DNA of 64,000 bases from Luidia sarsii. Lineage: Eukaryota > Echinodermata > Asteroidea > Paxillosida > Luidiidae. The notes beneath the pieces are model-generated. The model worked only from the letters and a program-made list of their open reading frames with translations. It did not search any database and was not told the origin of the DNA. The stretch's first letter is position 1. Every line of letters begins with the position of its first letter. The stretch covers positions 7,918,774 through 7,982,773 of the forward strand of contig OX465121.1 of NCBI GenBank assembly GCA_949987565.1, in the 5' to 3' direction. Of the stretch, positions 56,785 through 64,000 are shown one piece after another. The position numbers were made by a program, and so were the translations under genes.

Positions 56785-57076
56785 GTGACCCGGCACATCA
56801 TAATGAGGAATAACCCCCACTTTTGAGATTTTGAGATTTTCTAATGATGTGAAAGAGTGTACCATTAGCTTTCGAATTATATCAACTTTACCTCGAATAC
56901 ATTAACTTGTCACTCTGCCTTTGAGAAAGGTCCTGCTAGGATCGAAACGTCAGGCCCACTAAATTTTAAAATAAAAATTAATGTTTAATCGAATTGAGAA
57001 GATACTTTGACTTTAGGCGTTGTTTACTCGAAAAGTGTTTTGGTGGGACATTCCTCATGTCGCTGTGCCGGGTCAC
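56785..57076 (-). mobile_element. GTGACCC element, copy 10, carrying a nested family B repeat
   Basis: Left flank AGTC and right flank AATT do not match. The middle is replaced by a family B hammerhead-like repeat (56909-56968), so the family B insertion or exchange is younger than the element. Confidence 0.75.
56917..56955 (+). ncRNA. hammerhead-like motif, family B, plus strand (best copy)
   Basis: Stem I GCCT (56917-56920) pairs with AGGC (56952-56955). Core TTGAGAA 56921-56927, one A, stem II GGTCCT (56929-56934) pairs with AGGATC (56938-56943) around GCT. GAAAC 56944-56948, GTC 56949-56951. Relative to CUGANGA only positions 3 and 8 differ, C to U and G to A, which would keep the 3-8 pair. 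An alternative hairpin CCTTT-GAG-AAAGG competes with this fold. Confidence 0.45.
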
Positions 57077-57328
57077 AATTAGAAGTCGACCCATTATAGC
57101 CGTATAAAACTATTAACGCTAACTGCGTGCTGTGACGACTCTGCAGAAACCCTTTGCAGTACTGTTGCACTTCATCATTTTTTTTTTAAAGTGATACACA
57201 AAAAATGTTGTAGACTGCTTACTGACTAAAATTACCAAATTGTAAACCTCACTATTTCTTAAAGTGATATGCACAACTGACTAAAATTACTGCTTACTGA
57301 CTAAAATTACCAAAATGCAAATCATAAC

Positions 57329-57500
57329 ATTTAGTGGGCCTGACGTTTCGATCCTAGCAGGACTTCAGTTATTTGTTGTTGGAACCACAGGCAAATCTCC
57401 ACAAGTTAAATATAAAACGGAACAGGCTCTTAATTTGTGTTCATTTTTTTTATTATTTAGTTTTGAGTGAAGAGAATCGAAACGTCGGGCCCTCTAACTT
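57329..57500. mobile_element. family B repeat fragments, inverted
   Basis: Minus arm 'gggcctgacgtttcgatcct' at 57336-57361, plus arm 'gaatcgaaacgtcgggccct' near 57473-57492. Preceded by a partly duplicated 'ttactgactaaaattaccaa' tail (57215, 57293). Confidence 0.6.
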
Positions 57501-58861
57501 TTTCAGATTAATGTATTGCAGGTCATTTTAGTCAGTGCGCAGTTTGCAACTTGTTTTTGTTTTATTCACTTCAATTTCAGACAATGTCACCACTGATTAC
57601 GTCGCTTATGTTATATGTTATCGTAGGTCCCGATTCAACTGCGATTGAAGTTGTGTACACACAATTAGTATTAATAAGGCGAACTGGTTAACGAGTTACT
57701 TGACCGAAATGCGGAGCACGCAAACGGAGAGAGGATTCGTGAAGATAATGCCAGCCTGTAGCACTTGGACCTTTCACGAACTAGGCTAGAATGGCAAGGG
57801 CCCTAGATTGATAGGATTTATAGGAAAGGGGGAGATTCGAGGCAGCAGGGTACAAGAATGGCAGACGGCAGAACAAAAAAAATGGACCAAGAATGGCCGT
57901 CGCGAGACTGGTTTTCATGTTTAATGACAGGCCAATACTCAGAGTCGGAGATCCATCCAGTTGAATATCGGAAAACTCCTCAGCTTTTTGGCACCCATGC
58001 ACGCAGAAGAATAGATGCGTTTTATAATAAATCGCCCTCAACTTTTATTGGCATTCACATTGTTTCGTTCGTCTTTTCAATAGGCATTGTAAAAAAGAAA
58101 AAGGTATTCTTGCGATGCGTTTATCTGTAAGGTTAACACATACTCATATCAACTGTGGTTTTATACTTATTTACATTTGGAAACAGATTCGTTACTTCGT
58201 AAAAGTGCCGACGAGGTAATTATAGAGAGGGGCTACTAGTACTACTGCAACACTGGATGGCTATGAAAATGACATGCATGCATGGAAACAAAAGGTAAGA
58301 GGTAGTGACCTTTCTCAAAGATCCTGCTACTAATACTGCTATGGATCGGGACCCCCCGGTCAGCATACACCTTCGGACAACTGTGACTAACTCCTCCAAC
58401 AGAATACCATCGATATGGCATGATGTTTGCGTCGAGGAGAATGTGATTCGATGAGGTTTTGCCCTCGCTACAACCAGGAGGCAAAGCATGCCTCGTTGAC
58501 AGTGGCCGTGATTGCATGCACTAGGCCTAGTACCGAACAAAAAACCCCCAAAAAATCAAAGCGCAGTCGCAACGTGCTGTCAACACGAGGCAGAGATAAT
58601 TTCGATCATTCGGCCCACCGATCGGCCGTTTGAACGGCAGCAATCGACCGATTCCAAGCGACTGCTATCTCCGGACGCACCACACGACTAGGCACCAGAT
58701 AAAAACAAAAAGAGTATTTGTTGTACAAAAAAAAAGTGAGAGACAGGGACCGAAGAGGAATACTAGAGACGGTGTTTGGTTATCAAGCAACGCCTATGGT
58801 CTGCCATCCCGCGCATGACATGTCAATTACTAGAGCTATAGGCCTCTACTCCAGAGGCTAT
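57501..58861. other. upstream DNA, no gene
   Basis: No coherent exon. A degenerate family B word ('gacctttctcaaagatcctg') lies at 58308-58327. Confidence 0.4.
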
Positions 58862-59116
58862 GTTCAGACACCGTACTACGGAGACCGAAAAAGGTCTATC
58901 ATTTGCGGTCACAGCGGGAGGTAAACATTTCATTGCAAACCCCTTGCGTTCATACTCACTGAGTTCAACTTAAAAAACAGTTTATCTCTGGTCGGCGGTC
59001 TAAGATAGACCGTTTGTAGATACCCAAAACGGTCTACGTCGACCGTTCAGACACAACTGGATAGACCCTTTTCAGTTTAAACCGAAGATAGACCACTTTT
59101 AGTACGGTGTCTGAAC
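58862..59116. mobile_element. 255-bp terminal-inverted-repeat element
   Basis: Ends GTTCAGACACCGTACTA and its exact inverse TAGTACGGTGTCTGAAC. Interior has repeated 'gatagacc' / 'ggtctatc' words in both orientations. Single copy in this window. Confidence 0.7.
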
Positions 59117-59870
59117 GACCCTCATACGAGCAATGACAATTTTCACGAGTTGCACTGTTTTCAATACACGCCTGTCATTCCACAGCCTGGCCTACAGTCG
59201 TGGGCGATGTTTATCAGGCGAGCGTTTCGCGTGAAACAACTCGGGGACGCTGAAAAATGAAACAGGGCACGTGCGACGTGTCAAGTGGTCGGTTTCTGAG
59301 ACCGGGTCCCGGGTCTCCGGTTGTGAATCTCCTCCTATACCCTGGGCGCACTATTTTGAGGACAAAAGCCTCAATCACCGCAGTCATATCTTGACATTTC
59401 TAAACATCCACTAGGCCTATCTCCAACGATAAAAAAAAAAGACTCGACACGAGCAATAGCCAATAGTCTTTTGCCGGTGATAAGCGACACCGGTCTCTTT
59501 TTGTGTGTGTGTGTGTGTGTGTGGCTATATCGCTTGTAAAACCGTGAAGCTATCAAACTATCAAACCGAGCGTGGCGGCGGTTGTTGTTTTTGGGAGATA
59601 CGGGTGAAGGCAGCGCGCACTGCCCACTCTCCGGAGCGGGCGTCGCGTGCCTGTGGCCCCGCCGGCACTTACCGGCCGGCAGCCGCCGACCCGCCGCCGT
59701 GGAAAGCGACCGATTCCCCCCCCCCCTTCCACGGGCGAGCCTCAGCGTCGCATGCTCCAACTTCCCCGCTCTTGTACGCAATGTCTCCCATTTCCCTAAT
59801 AATAGGGGCCCGCAGGTCCCCTTTCCAAGTCTATAGTGTGATATTTGTGGCCGGCGGGGATCCGGATAGT
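59117..59870. other. upstream DNA with a GC-rich block
   Basis: 59570-59780 is GC- and CpG-rich; (GT)n lies at 59503-59522. It could be a promoter-type block for a distant first exon, but nothing ties it to the gene. Confidence 0.3.
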
Positions 59871-59871
59871 T

Positions 59872-60170
59872 AGAGGGAGAGAGAGAGAGAAAGAGAGGGA
59901 AGAGAGAGAGAGAGAGGGGAGAGAGAGAGGAAAGGAGAGAGGGAGGGAGAGAGGGAGGGAGAGAGAGAGAAAAGAGAGATAGAGAGGGAGGGATGGAGAG
60001 AGAAAGAGAGACAGAAAGCGAGGGAGAGAGGAGGGAGAGAGAGAGGGGGAGAGAAAGAGAGGGAGGAGGGAGCGCGGGGAGAGAAATAGAGAGAGAGAAA
60101 GAGAGAGAGATGGGGTAGAACTGAAGAGAGAGGTGAAGAGAGAGAGAGAGAGAGATAGAGAGGCAGCGCT
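59872..60170. repeat. GA-rich microsatellite
   Basis: Polypurine GAGAGA / GGGAGGGA tract. Confidence 0.9.
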
Positions 60171-60773
60171 TGAGAGAGAGCTGAACCGACAGACAGACAG
60201 ATAGGCCTAGATATATAGATAGAGAGGGAATAGAGGTACTTACGAATTAGTCGCGAGAGCTGATACTGTAGCGATAACCAATGATAACTGCACATCAGCT
60301 GGGTCAGTCAATCAGCACATTGTCCGGGACGAGGTGTCTAACTACAAAAGCGTTGACCGACGGATCGAGCGAAGAAAAAACAAAAAACCGGGCACGGGTG
60401 CATCGATCTAGAGGTGTAGCGACGATGGGGCAATGCGCGCAGCTATAGCTATAGCTCACGGCTGAGCTGTCTAACTTTTTGAGTGCGTCTGTAGCTGTCC
60501 AGGCGCCGTCGTCCACGTAGCGTGCGTGTCGTCGGTCTCCGCACCTCGTTCTGCATGAACCCCCTATGAAATCAAGTGATTTGTATACAGTGTACACAGC
60601 ACTACACTCACACGCACGCATCAAGTTCCACGGAACCAGATCCACAGTTTCGCTGGTGTCCGCTTGTATTATATAGATAGGACTCCCCCTCTCTTAGTCT
60701 CTCTCTACCCCTCCCTCGCTCTCTCTCTCTCTTTCCGTCCAACCGCGTACAACGGGGTAGCATAACAAGGACC

Positions 60774-60837
60774 GTCAGTCGAAAGAGTGATGAATATGCA
60801 AAACGAGTCTTGCATATTCATCACTCTTTCTACTGAC
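60774..60837. repeat. long near-perfect hairpin (28-nt arms, 8-nt loop)
   Basis: GAAAGAGTGATGAATATGCA plus A (60781-60801) is the exact inverse complement of 60810-60830. The pairing continues after one mismatch through GTCAGT/ACTGAC. The loop is AACGAGTC. It could be a short palindromic element, a cruciform or a small-RNA precursor; it occurs once in the window. Confidence 0.8.
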
Positions 60838-61221
60838 CTACCGTACAACGGCACGACGGCACAAGACCACCGTCTATATACCGGTAAGCCGCCACCGCTG
60901 TGCCGTTGAGGGGGGGGGGAGGGACCAGGGAGACAGGCGGGGCACCAGCGAAGTTAGTGACCAACTCACCGCGCTTATAGTCACACTCTGCACTTTTCGA
61001 TTGGCTACTGAGCTTGGTGGTTTTTTTCCCTCTTTTTTTTTGGGGGGGGAGAAGGGGGTTGGGGAGGGTGGTGGCTTTCTTGGCCAGAACTTTTTTTTAT
61101 TCATTTTTTATTTTATTTAGGAGAGCCATTACAGTTACATCAATCTGCCACCCTCGAGAAATTAGAGCACCTCCGATTATCGGGGCTTGACGCTGTTTAA
61201 GAGGAGCGTGCAGGACTAAGG

Positions 61222-61405
61222 TCTCTTGTCAAAAAGATCATCGGTTGAGTACCGGTTGAATTCATCCGACCGATGAAATTTCCCCCGGTAGAAAGCCGAT
61301 TGTACTGGACTCTGGGGGTGAACAATTCACGATGGCTATCCGGTGGAAACGACACGGGACGGGTCAAATCATCCGATACCCAACCGATGATCTTTTTGAC
61401 AAGAG
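61222..61405. mobile_element. CTCTTGTCAAAAAGATCATCGG inverted-repeat element, copy 2
   Basis: Same ends and interior as 19350-19537. The outer sequence 'gactaag' occurs on both sides (61213-61219 and 61406-61412), a possible 7-bp target duplication. Confidence 0.75.
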
Positions 61406-61663
61406 GACTAAGAAGACATTCCTCCACGCGAGGAGAAAGTCTGGCTCGAACTGGAGTGAGGATTTCACGGAAACAAAATCAAAGATCGTCAGGACGGTGA
61501 CCTGTAACCCCTTTAACCCCCAGCCCACGAGCTCTTCCGCTAGGAAGCATTGCATACTTTAGTCCACTTTAATTTCTAACGTCTGCTCGCGGTTGTATTG
61601 GTCAGTGGATATACTCGACCTGCCCAATTGCAACAGGCCTGCTGCGGACGCCCGACAAGCTAT

Positions 61664-62502
61664 TTTAAAGGCCCAGTACAGCATTGGGAAAATCGGGAAA
61701 AAACTTCGATGTCCACAGTTTCCCTACCAATTATACACAGTTTGTAGATGGTCATGGTAGAATCCTCATGTTGAAATCTTACGGTCTGGGATGCTGTACT
61801 TTTCGAGAAATGTGACCCGGCACAGCGACATGAGGAATATCCCACCAAAACACTTTCGAGTAAACAACGCCTGAAGTCAAAGTATCTTCTGAATTCGAAA
61901 ATAATATATATATTTTTGTATTTTAAGTTAATGTTTTTGGAGGATATTATGTCCTAAGGATTTTACCGAAATCCGTCTCTAAATGTTGAAAAACGAGGAT
62001 TTCGGGGGAGTGTTTGTGTACTGTTTTCATGAAAATTTAAAGTTCCTGCCTTTTTGAATGGCCGCTTTCGAGGAGTTAGAATGGCGCTGCTATATTGTGT
62101 CTGGTGCCAAATGAACGACCGAAGTCCTCTTGTACTAGGCTATTTACAACAAAGTTCACACGGAAATAATTTTGATATAATTTGAAAGCTAATGGTATAC
62201 TCTTTCACATCATTATAAAATCTCAAAATCTCAAAAGTGGGGGTTATTCCTCATTATGCTGTGCCGGGTCACAAATCTTCACTCAAACATCGCCAAACAG
62301 TTTATTATCACTCGCGAGTAATAAACTATTTCTTACACTATGCAGAACGGTGCGAAAGCCGCGACGGTTCTTGCCTTTTTACTACTTTCTCCGATAACCA
62401 TTTGAGCTAGTATTTCTTGGTTGGAACGATGGGATGTTGAACGGTTTAACACCCAAACCGTGACAATCTTTTGACCTTTACCAATATTGTATAGGACCAT
62501 TA
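61664..62502. mobile_element. GGCCCAATACAACATTGG element, copy 4, interrupted by a GTGACCC element
   Basis: Left part 61664-61811 and right part 62273-62502 together match copy 1. The break falls in 'cgagaaatcttcactc' and the AAAT there is doubled around the insertion. Confidence 0.85.
61812..62272 (+). mobile_element. GTGACCC element, copy 11 (nested; shows the target duplication)
   Basis: 461 bp, same orientation as copy 1, flanked by AAAT (61808-61811, 62273-62276). The undisturbed site in copy 1 of the host element has a single AAAT at 46864-46867, which proves a 4-bp target duplication. Confidence 0.9.
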
Positions 62503-62538
62503 AACTTATAATCGTTAACTTAACTTGCATTATAATAT

Positions 62539-62785
62539 GTGACCCGGCACAACGACATGAGGAATATCCCACCAAAACGCTTTTTGAGTAAAAAACGCCT
62601 GAAGTTAAAGTATCTTCACAAATCGATTACAAATCAATTTTTGTTTTACTTACGGACATTTTAAGTATTAGAGGATATTATTTTGTTGATACAATTTGAA
62701 AGCTGATGGTATACTCTTTCACATCATTAGAAAACCTCAAAATCTCAAAAGTGGGGTTATTCCTCATTATGCTGTGCCGGGTCAC
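62539..62785 (+). mobile_element. GTGACCC element, copy 12 (short form)
   Basis: 247 bp, internally deleted like copies 6 and 7. Flanks ATAT and ATGT. Confidence 0.82.
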
Positions 62786-62799
62786 ATGTGAAGGGGCAT

Positions 62800-63215
62800 T
62801 CACACTAGACGAAAACCCCAGGGATTTCTCGAGAAAAAAAAATCCCCGGGGATTTTGGTCGGTCTGTTCACACTACCAAAGAAATTCCCGGGAAAAGCTA
62901 TTTTTTCCCCCGCTGAATATTTACCCCTGCTCGGGAGTAGGGTACAAGGAGAAAACCCCGGGGTTTAACGTTTTTTTCCCCAGGGGAAAAGCAACAAGTG
63001 GGAACGTCGGCGGGTTTTTACTTACCCCAACTTTTGTTTGCGCCCATTTGGGAACTTCCGAAAGGCCCCCCCCCCCCCCCGTTTACACATTCCCTAGGGA
63101 TCGATTGCCAGTGTGAAACGACCAGTGTATATTTCCGGGAAATGTGTGTCCCAGAGAGTTACCAAATGGGTCCAGTGTGAACGGTTGCGGGAGTGTTGTT
63201 GGGGTATAACAAAAA
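62800..63215. repeat. GC-rich dispersed repeat, second copy
   Basis: Shares 'ccaaatgggtccag' and 'gtgaacggttg' words with 32860-33065. Contains several 'ccccggggat' words and 'attcacact' near its left side. Borders uncertain. Confidence 0.5.
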
Positions 63216-63284
63216 AATCATCGGGATTTTCCTCGGGGGGGGGGGGGATTAATTTCCAGTTTGAAAGTTAATGTGGTTTTTTTT

Positions 63285-63480
63285 TAAACTGTGGGTTCCT
63301 GACATGACCTTATACAATAGCGCCCTCATTCGGATAATTTATTTTCAAGGTAAAAAAGATGAACAATTTCTGTCTCCACTATGAAAAAGAAGCTTGCCAA
63401 TAATTATCATTGTACACTTCAGATCCATAGATGACAGCAGAAAATGAGCTTGACTGCAGAGGCTATACAAACTTCAAACT
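63285..63480 (-). repeat. dispersed repeat shared (inverted) with 50290-50485
   Basis: Starts 'aaactgtgggttcctgacat' and ends 'gaaaatgagcttgactgcag', mirror of the other copy. Confidence 0.65.
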
Positions 63481-64000
63481 TCAAACATTCAGGCAGGACA
63501 TTTCTCAAAATACACAATGGCCTGGTGATCATACAAACTCGTCCACTAGCTAACCGCTCACTTACCAACATTCTTCAAATCGCTTCAACAACCAACACTC
63601 AGAAAGTCTAAAATCTCGATCCTAGCGGATCAGTTTTCTACCTTCGAGAAAAGGGAGGTTAGGCCTACACGTCTTACTTTTGGATTGTGGTCTACATTAG
63701 CTGTAGTAAACTCCACCGATTATCGCGATGAAAACAGTCCGAAAATTGGGCCGACGCTTCGGGTTTGTTTCCCCCCCCCCCAAATGCCCCCACCCCCACA
63801 GACGAAACAAACGTCGAGCAGAAATCTCGAGCCATACGTGGGCCAGCAAGACCGTCTTTCCCAAAGGCGGAGAACGTCGAAGTTTTTGGTTCCATTTGAC
63901 CGACAGCACTTTGGCCAATAGTTGTTAGCGGGAGATGGACGGACCGTGGAGGAAAGAACTCAGTCCTTCGTGGTCGTCGATGCAGCCCGATCCAATCTGA
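63481..64000. other. upstream DNA, no gene
   Basis: A decayed family B word ('atctcgatcctagcggatca') lies near 63612-63632. The rest holds nothing recognisable. Confidence 0.4.

Overview
This is animal nuclear DNA, not prokaryotic. It holds one recognisable gene on the minus strand, a GATA-type transcription factor of the GATA4/5/6 class, split over about 39 kb. Introns carry GT/AG borders and long non-coding stretches are packed with microsatellites, minisatellites and short dispersed repeats. The N-terminal region contains the [10 protein letters not shown] block known from GATA4/5/6 proteins, and both GATA zinc fingers are intact. A single long gene of this kind with this repeat load suggests an invertebrate, perhaps a deuterostome (echinoderm, hemichordate or cephalochordate). 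I cannot fix the phylum from sequence alone.

Layout. Positions 1 to about 2350 are intergenic with one inverted-repeat element. About 2350-5105 is a repeat-poor, AT-rich stretch that fits a long 3' UTR. Positions 5106-43854 hold the coding gene, read right to left: N-terminal exon (42588-43854), a 30-nt microexon (15933-15962), N-finger exon (15209-15354), a candidate extra 96-nt exon (12861-12956), C-finger exon (10651-10779), basic-tail exon (6252-6449) and last exon (5106-5573). Without the candidate exon the phases close exactly to 2238 nt, 745 residues plus stop. A splice acceptor at 43919/43920 shows that at least one non-coding 5' exon lies further right. I could not locate it, so 43920-64000 is 5' intron and/or upstream DNA.

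The rest is repeats. (i) Twelve copies of an element with GTGACCC...GGGTCAC ends and 4-bp A/T target duplications. (ii) Two families of short repeats whose core folds as a hammerhead-like ribozyme with almost no stem III, as reported for Penelope-like retroelements. One family has a CUGANGA core. The other has UUGAGAA, equivalent to swapping the core C3-G8 pair for U3-A8. (iii) Several smaller terminal-inverted-repeat elements, including a 2.07-kb one flanked by TTA. (iv) tRNA-like, SINE-like repeats. (v) Tandem arrays with 24- to 90-bp units and long GA/CT tracts. Nested insertions give relative ages, and one gives a clean empty-site/filled-site comparison. I found no transposase, reverse transcriptase or other second protein gene.
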